46,132 nucleotides of DNA from an uncultured Roseburia sp. Lineage in GTDB: Bacteria; Bacillota; Clostridia; Lachnospirales; Lachnospiraceae. The notes beneath the pieces are model-generated. The model saw nothing but the letters and a program-made list of their open reading frames with translations, searched no databases and was not told the DNA's origin. How positions within the stretch are numbered: position 1 is the stretch's first letter; each line of letters starts with the position of its first letter. Positions 1-7,104 of this stretch are shown here, one piece after another. The position numbers and the translations under genes were made by a program. The stretch covers positions 1 to 46,132 of the forward strand of contig CANTEO010000015.1 of NCBI GenBank assembly GCA_947652855.1, read 5' to 3'.

Positions 1-857
1 ATCCTTTGATTGCTACAGCATTGTACTCATTTATAGGGCTTAATGGCGTAATAGCGGCTGGTGTCAGCAGCTTTCTTGTTGCGTTTACAGCATTGTTGTT
101 TTTTGTCAAAATTCCGGAAAATAAAAATGACAAAAAAGAAAGTGTACTTGTTCTTGCTAAAGAAGGACTTATGTTTTTGAGAGAAAATCCGCTTATTATG
201 GCGCTGATTTTATTTATTTCCGGTGTTAATCTGGTAGCATCTGCCTTTGATGCCGTGTTGCCCGGGTATGTGCTTCCTAATCCGAAAGGCGGCTCATCTG
301 TTTTGGGAATTGTCACATCTTGTTCCGGCATTGCTATGATTGTTGGCAGTTTGGCAGTTTCTGTTTTGCCCAAGCCAAAAAACAGGGTAAAGATTATTTA
401 TTTAACGATGCTGTTTTCACTAGGAACCGAAAACTTTTTATTAGCGTTTTCCAGAGAGCCATTATTATGGTGCATTGGGCAGATGATCGGATGGATTCTT
501 GTACCAATTATGAGTGCAAATTTGGATGTGGTTCTTAGAACCGCCATTCCTGTGGAATTACAGGGACGTGTCTATGCCTGCCGCAATACGCTTCAATTTT
601 TTACTATTCCTATAGGATTGTTTCTAGGCGGTTTTATGGTAGATAACGTATGTGAACCGTTTATGAGAGCATACGGCAATTTATCCGTTCTAAAAACGCT
701 CTTTGGCTCAGGGAAAGGCTCCGGCGCGGCGCTTATGATGCTGATACTTGGAGTAACCGGAAGTTTGCTCTGTCTCATCCTAGGAAAAAAATTAAAGAAA
801 TACCAATACAATGAAGAATCGCTTTCTTGCCGCAAAAACCCGTTTAAGCGCGCCTAA
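1..857 (+). CDS. MFS transporter, C-terminal part (5' end outside window)
   Basis: The reading frame is open from the left edge, so the start lies outside the window. About 284 residues remain of a protein family usually near 400. The visible part is a series of hydrophobic segments separated by short charged loops (for example a loop rich in Lys/Glu around residues 38-48), as in the second two-thirds of a major facilitator of the macrolide-efflux/MFS_3 kind. The substrate cannot be read from the sequence. It is the only plus-strand gene, and it runs into pgeF tail to tail, the last 14 bases overlapping. It is visibly richer in A/T and A/T-ending codons than its neighbours, which may mean a separate origin. 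Confidence 0.75.
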   Translation, partial: PLIATALYSFIGLNGVIAAGVSSFLVAFTALLFFVKIPENKNDKKESVLVLAKEGLMFLRENPLIMALILFISGVNLVASAFDAVLPGYVLPNPKGGSSVLGIVTSCSGIAMIVGSLAVSVLPKPKNRVKIIYLTMLFSLGTENFLLAFSREPLLWCIGQMIGWILVPIMSANLDVVLRTAIPVELQGRVYACRNTLQFFTIPIGLFLGGFMVDNVCEPFMRAYGNLSVLKTLFGSGKGSGAALMMLILGVTGSLLCLILGKKLKKYQYNEESLSCRKNPFKRA

Positions 858-1692
858 GGGCCAACGCCGCCGCCAGGTTGCCCCGTTTCCCTCCTGTCGC
901 CCGATGTGAGAACAAAAGCTTTTGATTGCAGCAGGTGCAGACCTCTGTGACAGACAGCCTCTCTTTCTTAATCCCCGCCTCCAAAAGCACGGCCTCATTC
1001 GCGCGCCACAGATCCAGCAGATATTTCCCACCGCCCTTTTCCTGCAAAAACCCAACAGACGCCCCGCCAAACTCCGACTGAAACTCCTTCGCCACATCCT
1101 CGCTGACTTCATAGCAGGCCCCGCAGATGGACGGCCCAATGGCGCAGACGACGTCCGAAGCGTCAGTGCCAAATTCCTCGCGCATCCGCTCAAGCGTCGC
1201 CCGCCCCATCCGATGGACGGTGCCACGCCAGCCGGAATGGCTAAGGCCAATGGCGTGATGGGCCAAATCTACAAAAAACAAAGGCACGCAGTCTGCGTGG
1301 AACGTCACAAGCGTCACGCCGGCCTCATCCGTCACCAGCCCGTCTACGTCTGAAAACCGATGCTCCCCCAGGCGGCCGCCGCACACATCCGCTTTTCCTA
1401 CGCGCGCCACGTTCGTCGTGTGCGTCTGATGGGAAAACACAAAGCTGCCGCTGTCCACATGGAGAGCCGAAGCCAGCCTGCGGTAATTCTCCTTTACGTC
1501 CTCTGCGTCATCTCCCCTGGAAAAGCTTAAATTCAGCGTAGAAAACATCCCTTTGCTCACGCCGCCAAGGCGCGTCGTAAACCCATGCCTTACCATGCCC
1601 GTCTGATCAAGCGCGGGAAACTGAAATAACGGGAGCGTCACGCCCCCTTCTATCGAATATTCCTGCAAAACCGGAATCTGCGCATTCTGCAA
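844..1692 (-). CDS. pgeF: Purine nucleoside phosphorylase/laccase-domain protein PgeF (YlmD/YfiH family)
   Basis: Encodes a multicopper-oxidase-fold protein of the DUF152 family, whose members act on purine nucleosides and have been linked to peptidoglycan editing. Family motifs are clear: FSHQTHTTNV, a HADCVP segment, GLSHSGWRGT and GPSICGACYEV, which supply the His/Cys metal ligands. The length of 282 residues is normal. I chose the TTG start at 1690-1692 because AGGGAAGGGGG lies just upstream. A longer in-frame TTG at 1749 lies inside yraN and has no ribosome binding site. It follows yraN closely (28 bases) and is probably cotranscribed with it. Its stop codon lies inside the 3' end of the convergent MFS gene. 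Confidence 0.88.
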   Translation of the reverse strand: MQNAQIPVLQEYSIEGGVTLPLFQFPALDQTGMVRHGFTTRLGGVSKGMFSTLNLSFSRGDDAEDVKENYRRLASALHVDSGSFVFSHQTHTTNVARVGKADVCGGRLGEHRFSDVDGLVTDEAGVTLVTFHADCVPLFFVDLAHHAIGLSHSGWRGTVHRMGRATLERMREEFGTDASDVVCAIGPSICGACYEVSEDVAKEFQSEFGGASVGFLQEKGGGKYLLDLWRANEAVLLEAGIKKERLSVTEVCTCCNQKLLFSHRATGGKRGNLAAALALRRA

Positions 1693-1720
1693 CTCACTTC
1701 CCCCTTCCCTAAAGGTCAAA

Positions 1721-2080
1721 TCAAATCTGATACTCAAACGCGTGCTCAAGATGCGTCAGCTCATTCCTCCCGTCAATGGCGACCACGTCAAAACGGCAGG
1801 GCTCCTCCCCGCCGTATCCGTTGCATTGACAAAAATATGAGGCCGCCGCGCAAATCCTTCTTTGCTTCTTTGCGTCCACCGCCTCAAGGGGATCGCCAAA
1901 CGAGCTGTCCCTGCGGTATTTCACCTCGACAAACACGAGATATCTGCCATCCCTCGCCACAATGTCCAGCTCTCCCTGACGGCAGCGGAAATTTCTGGCA
2001 AGGATGAAACAGCCTTTTCCCTTTAAGTATTCCACAGCCATCGCCTCATATGCGCTCCCTAGCCTTCTTTTGTTTTCCAT
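1721..2080 (-). CDS. yraN: YraN family (UPF0102) nuclease-fold protein
   Basis: A 119-residue protein of the YraN/UPF0102 family, which has a restriction-endonuclease-like fold and no firmly settled role. The core motif is visible: GELDIVARD followed by FVEVKYR (E, D, E-x-K pattern), and the N-terminal LGSAYEAMAVEYL helix is typical. The ATG at 2078-2080 is preceded by GAGGGGATGC and gives the usual family length. The frame stays open much further upstream, but that part is only the shadow of the FlhB-like gene. In many Firmicutes yraN stands between rnhB and comM/dprA. Here it is followed by pgeF. Confidence 0.88.
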   Translation of the reverse strand: MENKRRLGSAYEAMAVEYLKGKGCFILARNFRCRQGELDIVARDGRYLVFVEVKYRRDSSFGDPLEAVDAKKQRRICAAASYFCQCNGYGGEEPCRFDVVAIDGRNELTHLEHAFEYQI

Positions 2081-2108
2081 GCATCCCCTCGTCATTCGCC
2101 GTCCCCGG

Positions 2109-2396
2109 CTAAGATATTTTTGAACGCAGTCTGTCCATGTCGTCCACGAACACCAAAATCTCCGCCACCACATCGTATAATTCCGGCGGGATCGCGTCCC
2201 CGATCTCCAGCTTAGACAGCGTCTTCGCCAGCTTATTGTCCTTATAAAGCGGCACGTTCCCTTCCTTGCCTTTTTCAATGATCCGCTCCGCCACCTCGCC
2301 CTTTCCGGTAGCCAAAATCTTTGGGGCGACGTCGCCCGCCTCATAGGAAATCGCAACGGCGGTCTTCACTTTATCTTCCTTCTTTTCTAAATTCAT
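2109..2396 (-). CDS. ylqH: FlhB C-terminal-domain-like protein (YlqH type)
   Basis: A 95-residue soluble protein that aligns with the cytoplasmic C-terminal domain of the full FlhB encoded at 20643-21761. Both share a valine/alanine beta strand (TAVAISYE), the basic KDNKLAKTL segment (NKPLARML in FlhB) and the IGDAIPPELYDVVAEIL ending (IGQEIPPELYQAVAEVL). It begins at about the point where FlhB self-cleaves, and it has no NPTH motif and no membrane part. The ATG is preceded by AGGGCGTGAG and lies 4 bases after the FliK-like gene. In Bacillus subtilis the same pair (ylqG-ylqH) follows rnhB. A role in export specificity is plausible but inferred. Confidence 0.85.
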   Translation of the reverse strand: MNLEKKEDKVKTAVAISYEAGDVAPKILATGKGEVAERIIEKGKEGNVPLYKDNKLAKTLSKLEIGDAIPPELYDVVAEILVFVDDMDRLRSKIS

Positions 2397-2400
2397 CGTC

Positions 2401-4230
2401 TCACGCCCTGACATCAAAGGAATATCTATGCACGGCCCCTCCCGCGGAAGGCGACCCCTGCTTTAACAGCTCCTCCACAAAATTTACCTTCTTCTCCTGA
2501 CCGCTCACGGAAAGCTTTACCTGAAACCCCCTTTTCTCAAGGCGTTCACAAAGCTCATCCATATGGTCGTAAATCAACTGGTAAGAAAGGTCATCCGCCA
2601 TGTAAAAATTAGCCGAAACCTGCTTTTTCCGCAGCTTGACCGAAACGTCCGTCGAGCCCAAATGATCCAGATCTAAATGCAAAAACGCGGACAGCTCCCC
2701 GTCCTCATCCTTCCTGCCCCGCCTCCTGTTATAGACAAACAGGTCGCTGTGCGCATTCTGCCCCGCCAGCTTGAGTGGAATCTGCAAATAGGCATACGCC
2801 TGGTTGACCTGATTCATGAACTGGATGTTGCTCCGCACGTTTGACGCGGCGTCCGACAGGCGCGGCGCGCTCTGCCCAAAGCTTTTTACAATCCGCTCCA
2901 TCTGCTCCATCTGACGGTCAAGGCGCTCATACAGCTCCTTTACCTTATGCTCCGTCTTAAGCTCCTCAGGCCGGATAAGCCACTGCCTCTCCAATACATT
3001 CTTCACCAAGGCGCGGTACTCTTTCGAAGACGCAAGCTCGCTTAGTGCCTGTTTCGCAAACGGATCTTTGTCGGAAAACGCCTGCCCCAACAGTCGGAGC
3101 AGCTCTTTGGGTTCCAGGCCCTCCCTAAGCTTCCCTTCCGAAAACAGGGCCGGATGCTCCGAAAGGCTCGGAACGCCCTTTAAATGGCTCGCCAAACGCT
3201 GTAAGGCCCCTGTGGTAAAAAGCTTTCTGATGGTATCCGGCTGCAGTTTTGGGTCAGCCTCCCCGTTCCTCTCGCCCCTGCCGGAAACCGCCGCCTCTTT
3301 TTGCGGCTGGCCGCCTTCCTTTTCCGCTTTGCCCGCCAAATCCGATTCTGCTTTTTTCGTCGTGTCCGGCTCTGTCCCCACGACTGCCTGAGCCTGCTCC
3401 ATGGCGTTGGCGCGGGAAAGCGCCTTCGCTTCATCCGGCGAGGGATTCTGCGCATCCGGCCCCGCTGCCTGCTGCCCTGCCGCAGCGCCCGCGTCTTCTG
3501 TCAAAGTCGGCCCATCCGGCGGACTCGCCGCGTCTGTGAGCGCTCCCTCACCGCCAAAAAGCGCCTCAAGCATCTGACGGTTCAAGGCCAGCAAGCCGTC
3601 CTGGCTTAGGCTGCCGCCCGCCATCTGCTTCGGCAAAAGCTCCATGACGGACTCCAGCTGATCTAAAATCGCATACTGGTCTGATTTATAATTTTCAAAC
3701 TGAGCCGCCATCTCCTCCGTCACCGGGATGCCAAGCTTCACCATCTGAACAAGGCTCGTCACATCCATCCCTTCGTTCGACATCACAAGCCGCGCCATAT
3801 GCGCAAGGCTTTGCTTATCAATTGACATAGACTGCTCCATCATCGCATGGACCATCGTAAGCATCTTGCCATTGGCCTGCAAATTCGCCGCCTTAAGCGC
3901 GGACAAAAGCGTCGGGTTCGCCGCAATCCCACCGGAAAAAGGCCGGATGGCGATCTGCGCCCCCGTATTGGAGCGCACCTGAAAAAACATCGACTCCCCG
4001 ACATTGACGGAAACGCCGGCGTCCAGACGCGCCTGAATCGACTTTCCGTCCGGCATCCCAAGCGTCACCACGCCATTCTCCATCTGCGTCACATTGCCCT
4101 CAAACACATTGCCAACCGACAGCTCTGAAAGGGACGACGCGATCTGCTTGATCCCCTGCGTCCCACTTGAAACCTCCACGCCGTTCGCCAAATTTCGATT
4201 GTATTGGCTTAGCATATCTGTAATCTGCAT
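2401..4230 (-). CDS. ylqG: Second FliK-like protein (YlqG type)
   Basis: A 609-residue protein with a FliK-like architecture: a folded N-terminal part (about residues 1-200), a low-complexity Ala/Pro/Glu/Gln linker (about 210-330) and a C-terminal domain. Near the end it has LDLDHLGSTDVSVKLRKK and a following helix and strand resembling the Flg_hook domain of FliK. The start ATG at 4228-4230 has GGGGAGGGG seven bases upstream. An upstream in-frame start would lengthen it by nine residues without a ribosome site. It lies between rnhB and the FlhB-C-like gene, apart from the authentic fliK at 32225-33706. Its function is unproven; interaction with the neighbouring FlhB-like domain is an inference. 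Confidence 0.75.
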   Translation of the reverse strand: MQITDMLSQYNRNLANGVEVSSGTQGIKQIASSLSELSVGNVFEGNVTQMENGVVTLGMPDGKSIQARLDAGVSVNVGESMFFQVRSNTGAQIAIRPFSGGIAANPTLLSALKAANLQANGKMLTMVHAMMEQSMSIDKQSLAHMARLVMSNEGMDVTSLVQMVKLGIPVTEEMAAQFENYKSDQYAILDQLESVMELLPKQMAGGSLSQDGLLALNRQMLEALFGGEGALTDAASPPDGPTLTEDAGAAAGQQAAGPDAQNPSPDEAKALSRANAMEQAQAVVGTEPDTTKKAESDLAGKAEKEGGQPQKEAAVSGRGERNGEADPKLQPDTIRKLFTTGALQRLASHLKGVPSLSEHPALFSEGKLREGLEPKELLRLLGQAFSDKDPFAKQALSELASSKEYRALVKNVLERQWLIRPEELKTEHKVKELYERLDRQMEQMERIVKSFGQSAPRLSDAASNVRSNIQFMNQVNQAYAYLQIPLKLAGQNAHSDLFVYNRRRGRKDEDGELSAFLHLDLDHLGSTDVSVKLRKKQVSANFYMADDLSYQLIYDHMDELCERLEKRGFQVKLSVSGQEKKVNFVEELLKQGSPSAGGAVHRYSFDVRA

Positions 4231-4310
4231 CAAACCCCTCCCCTGACGGCCATCCACCGCATATGCAAGGAGCCGCGTCCTTCTCGCCAGCGCGGCAAAT
4301 GCGCAGGCCC

Positions 4311-4994
4311 CTAAGAGCTGCTCCCAACATACTTTCGGATAAACGACCTGCGGTGAATCGGCGTAGGGCCATACGCCTTTAAGGCCGCGATATGCCCCGC
4401 CGTGCCATACCCCTTATTGGACGCAAACGCATAGCCCGGAAACTCTTTGTCATACTCCGCCATCATCCGATCCCTCGTCACCTTAGCGACAATGCTCGCC
4501 GCAGCGATAGAAAGGCTCTTTTCATCCCCCTTCACAATCGGAACCTGACGAACCGTCACCCCGGGTATCGTCACTGCGTCATTTAATAATATATCGGGCG
4601 TAACGCTCAAATTTTTGATAGCCAGACGCATGGCTTCATACGTCGCCTGCAAAATATTAATCTCATCAATCCTCTGCGGGGAGGCCATCCCAATCCCAAC
4701 TGCGAGGGCCTGCTCCAGAATCACAGGATACAGCTCCTCCCGCTTTTTTTCGGAAAGCTTCTTCGAGTCGTTGATATACAAAATCCGGCAGCCTGGCGGC
4801 AAAATCACCGCGCCAGCGACTACCGGACCCGCAAAAGGGCCGCGCCCCACTTCATCTATTCCGCAAATAAGCCCGCAGGGCGCATATTGCTCCTCATATG
4901 CCCTTAGCCTCTCAATGCGCTCCTGCTCCTCTTTTAACTTGTTAAGGCGCTTCTGCTCCCGTTGCGTCTGCGCCGTCTCTTTCTTGCCGCTCAT
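4311..4994 (-). CDS. rnhB: Ribonuclease HII
   Basis: Cleaves the RNA strand of RNA-DNA hybrids, including single ribonucleotides in DNA. It shows GIDEVGRGPFAGP (Asp47, Glu48), Asp139 in LLNDAV and Asp175 in IVAKVTRDR, the expected acidic metal-binding set, plus the SNKGYGT segment of the family. The first 40 residues form a Lys/Glu/Arg-rich helix ahead of the catalytic core, a common extension in Firmicutes. ATG at 4992-4994 lies 11 bases after AGGGG. A GTG at 5006 also fits the frame but sits almost on that site. It follows rbgA by 14 bases, and the order rbgA-rnhB is conserved in Firmicutes. Confidence 0.95.
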   Translation of the reverse strand: MSGKKETAQTQREQKRLNKLKEEQERIERLRAYEEQYAPCGLICGIDEVGRGPFAGPVVAGAVILPPGCRILYINDSKKLSEKKREELYPVILEQALAVGIGMASPQRIDEINILQATYEAMRLAIKNLSVTPDILLNDAVTIPGVTVRQVPIVKGDEKSLSIAAASIVAKVTRDRMMAEYDKEFPGYAFASNKGYGTAGHIAALKAYGPTPIHRRSFIRKYVGSSS

Positions 4995-5008
4995 CTTTTG
5001 ACACACCC

Positions 5009-5863
5009 CTAACTACAGCTTACAGGCGGCGCCTCAAGCGTCAGCCTGCCTATCCTTCCGCTCCGAAACTCATCTATGACAAGCATCGCCGCCCTGCCAA
5101 AATCCAGCTCGCCGCCCTTTCCAATGCATTTCCTGGCCTCTGCAACCGCAGTCACCACATTGACCGGATCCGCCTCTTCCTCCACCTCATAGCGCCGGGC
5201 GATCGCCCCGGGATACTCCTGAAGCAAAATCCGCACCAGAGCAAGCGCGAGATCCTCCGCATTGAGCAAATCGTCCTTCATAGAGCCAATCAGCGCCAAA
5301 TGCAGGCCAATCTCCTGATCTTCGAATTTCGGCCAAAGAATGCCGGGCGTGTCCAAAAGATCCACATCCTTATTCAGCCGGATCCATTGCTTCCCCTTCG
5401 TCACGCCCGGCTTGTTTCCCGTCTTTGTGCAGGCTTTTCCCGCATACGTATTGATAAACGTTGACTTGCCCACATTGGGGATCCCTACGACCATTGCGCG
5501 CACCGGGCGGTTTTTAATCCCACGTTTCCTGTCACGCTCGATTTTTTCCTTACATGCCTTTAAAATCTCACTCTGAATTGCCTTCATCCCGTTTCTCGTC
5601 CTGGCGTCGATGCATACCACAAAAAACCCCCGTCCTTTAAAATACTCGCTCCAGGCTTCGGTCTTCTTTGCGTCAGCCAAATCCGCCTTATTCATCAGGA
5701 TCAGGCGGGCCTTCTGTTTCCCCAACTCATCTATGTCCGGGTTCCTGCTGGAAAGCGGAATCCTCGCGTCCACCAGCTCGATCACCAAATCAATTAACTT
5801 CAAATCCTCCTGCATCTGACGCTTCGCTTTCGTCATATGCCCCGGATACCACTGAAACTGCAT
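5009..5863 (-). CDS. rbgA: Ribosome biogenesis GTPase RbgA (YlqF)
   Basis: A circularly permuted GTPase needed for late assembly of the 50S subunit. The G motifs occur in permuted order: NKAD (G4, residues 58-61) comes before GIPNVGKST (G1, 127-135) and DTPG (G3, 171-174). The N-terminus QWYPGHMTKAKRQM is the family signature, and the C-terminal helical domain is present. The length of 284 is normal. The ATG has TAGGAGG six bases upstream. It is encoded with rplS, lepB and rnhB. A 15-bp inverted repeat lies just before its leader. Confidence 0.95.
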   Translation of the reverse strand: MQFQWYPGHMTKAKRQMQEDLKLIDLVIELVDARIPLSSRNPDIDELGKQKARLILMNKADLADAKKTEAWSEYFKGRGFFVVCIDARTRNGMKAIQSEILKACKEKIERDRKRGIKNRPVRAMVVGIPNVGKSTFINTYAGKACTKTGNKPGVTKGKQWIRLNKDVDLLDTPGILWPKFEDQEIGLHLALIGSMKDDLLNAEDLALALVRILLQEYPGAIARRYEVEEEADPVNVVTAVAEARKCIGKGGELDFGRAAMLVIDEFRSGRIGRLTLEAPPVSCS

Positions 5864-5889
5864 CTTTTCCTCCTATCTCCCTGCGGGAC

Positions 5890-5939
5890 TCCATGGCTGC
5901 GCCTGACAGGGCTTGTGGCTGCATAGGCGCAGCCATGGA
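5890..5939 (-). repeat. Perfect 15-bp inverted repeat between lepB and rbgA
   Basis: The arms TCCATGGCTGCGCCT (5890-5904) and AGGCGCAGCCATGGA (5925-5939) are exactly complementary and are separated by a 20-base loop. Transcribed leftward it would give a very stable hairpin 26 bases ahead of the rbgA start. There is no T run after it, so it does not look like a normal intrinsic terminator. It could be an mRNA stability or processing hairpin, or a remnant of a small palindromic repeat family. I found no second copy in this window. Confidence 0.85.
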
Positions 5940-5956
5940 AATTCCCATGCGCCCCT

Positions 5957-6535
5957 TTAATCTATAAAGCCAAAATTCTCATATGGAGATACGATAAACC
6001 AGGCTTTTCCAATCATATATTCTTTTTTTATGTTCCCAATATTCGCATACCGGCTGTCCTCGCTGTTGTTCCGGTTGTCGCCCAACACAAAATACTCATC
6101 TTCCCCCAATGTAATCTCCTCAGCCGCCAATTCCGCGTCCAATATCGCAGGCATCTCCACCGCCTCCTCAAACGGCTCGCCATTGACATACACCATGCCT
6201 TCCTTAATCTGCACCTTATCCCCAGGAACCCCTATGACGCGCTTCACATAATAGTGTGATTTTTCATTTCCATTTGGAAGGAACACGACAACGTCATTTG
6301 GCTTTGGGTCTGTGATCGAATAAATAAAACGGTTAATCAGTATCTTCTGCCGATTTTCCAATGTCGGAGCCATTGACTGTCCAACCACGCTTGTCCGATG
6401 CCCGATATAGAAGACAAACACAAATGCAATCGCCAGCACAATGACAATTTCCACCACCCATGTGACGACTTCCTTCACCACAGGGACATTCACTTTCTTC
6501 TTTTCCCGCCCAAAATGCAATCCGCTTCTTCTCAT
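5957..6535 (-). CDS. lepB: Signal peptidase I
   Basis: A membrane-bound serine/lysine protease that removes signal peptides from secreted proteins. It has a basic N-terminus, one membrane segment (about residues 22-45), the box with catalytic Ser54 (GQSMAPTL), the box with Lys98 (YYVKRVIGVPGD) and the GDNRNNSEDSR box. The length of 192 is normal for the short Gram-positive type. ATG at 6535 is preceded by AAAGGA. It lies between rplS and rbgA, an order seen in many Clostridia. It is separated from rplS by a terminator-like hairpin, so its expression may depend on readthrough or on an undetected promoter. Confidence 0.95.
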   Translation of the reverse strand: MRRSGLHFGREKKKVNVPVVKEVVTWVVEIVIVLAIAFVFVFYIGHRTSVVGQSMAPTLENRQKILINRFIYSITDPKPNDVVVFLPNGNEKSHYYVKRVIGVPGDKVQIKEGMVYVNGEPFEEAVEMPAILDAELAAEEITLGEDEYFVLGDNRNNSEDSRYANIGNIKKEYMIGKAWFIVSPYENFGFID

Positions 6536-6580
6536 GTCAAAAATCCTTTAACCCTTAGCTTTCGTCCCGTCCGCCTTGTG

Positions 6581-6624
6581 AAAACAGCCGCATCCTTTGG
6601 ACTGCCCCAAACAGGATACGGCTG
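6581..6624 (-). terminator. Probable intrinsic terminator/attenuator after rplS
   Basis: The arms CAGCCGCATCCT (6585-6596) and AGGATACGGCTG (6613-6624) pair with a single mismatch, and the loop can extend the stem through TTGG/CCAA. In the leftward direction the stem is followed by TGTTTTC, a short T tract. It lies 11 bases after the rplS stop codon, the expected place for a terminator. The short T tract suggests partial readthrough into lepB. Confidence 0.6.
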
Positions 6625-6634
6625 AACTGCAATG

Positions 6635-6988
6635 CTATTTCACTAATTCTTTGACCTTTGCGGCCTTTCCAGTGCGGCTCCTTAAGTAATTCAACTTCGC
6701 CCTCCGCACTTTACCATAACGGACAACTTCCACTTTCTCAACGTTTGGAGAATGCACCGGCCAAGTTTTTTCCACGCCTACGCCGTTTGAAAACTTGCGT
6801 ACCGTAAACGTCTCGCGGCTGCTCCCGCCCTGACGCTTCAGCACGATTCCCTCAAACACCTGAATCCTCTCACGGTTGCCCTCTTTGATCTTGCCATAGA
6901 CTTTCACCGTATCGCCCACACGGAACTGTGGCGCCTCGGCCTTTAGCTGCTCCGCTTCAATGTTCCTGATAATCTCTGTCGCGTTCAT
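6635..6988 (-). CDS. rplS: 50S ribosomal protein L19
   Basis: A 117-residue L19, located at the 30S-50S interface. It has the typical FRVGDTVKVYGKIKEG..RIQVFEGIVLKR core, the TFTVRKFSNGVGVEKTWPVHSP block and a basic C-terminus (VRRAKLNYLRSRTGKAAKVKE). The ATG at 6986-6988 is preceded by an ideal AGGAGG. The frame extends upstream to 7045, but that stretch is leader. Its usual upstream partners in Firmicutes (rpsP, rimM, trmD) are absent. Instead the tail of the fla/che cluster lies upstream, and the gene has its own promoter. Confidence 0.97.
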   Translation of the reverse strand: MNATEIIRNIEAEQLKAEAPQFRVGDTVKVYGKIKEGNRERIQVFEGIVLKRQGGSSRETFTVRKFSNGVGVEKTWPVHSPNVEKVEVVRYGKVRRAKLNYLRSRTGKAAKVKELVK

Positions 6989-7008
6989 TTTATTTCCTCC
7001 TATTTGTA

Positions 7009-7047
7009 CGATGTTCTTAATACACGCTCCGTAACAGAGGACCATCG
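7009..7047 (-). promoter_or_regulatory. Candidate L19 mRNA leader structure
   Basis: Between the rplS promoter and its ribosome binding site, CGATG (minus strand, 7043-7047) can pair with CATCG (7009-7013), enclosing a smaller CTC/GAG hairpin. An autoregulatory L19 leader is known in Firmicutes. Place and size fit, but I could not compare this sequence with that family's model, so the call rests on position and simple pairing. Confidence 0.35.
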
Positions 7048-7068
7048 CGTAATCTAAACAACTTTTGC

Positions 7069-7097
7069 ATTATACCATACTTCCATTGAAGCTGCAA
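7069..7097 (-). promoter_or_regulatory. Sigma-A-type promoter for rplS
   Basis: On the minus strand TTGCAG (7092-7097) is followed after 17 bases by TATAAT (7069-7074), with TGG directly before the -10 box (extended -10). This is a near-consensus housekeeping promoter about 80 bases ahead of the rplS start. It begins just after the stop codon of the last fla/che-cluster gene. Confidence 0.8.
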
Positions 7098-7104
7098 GCC
7101 TGAT

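Noticed and set aside
2081..2356. Upstream extension of yraN by 92 codons
   Set aside because: The extension is an out-of-frame reading of the FlhB-C-like gene, rich in Arg and Trp; the ribosome site and family length support the start at 2080.
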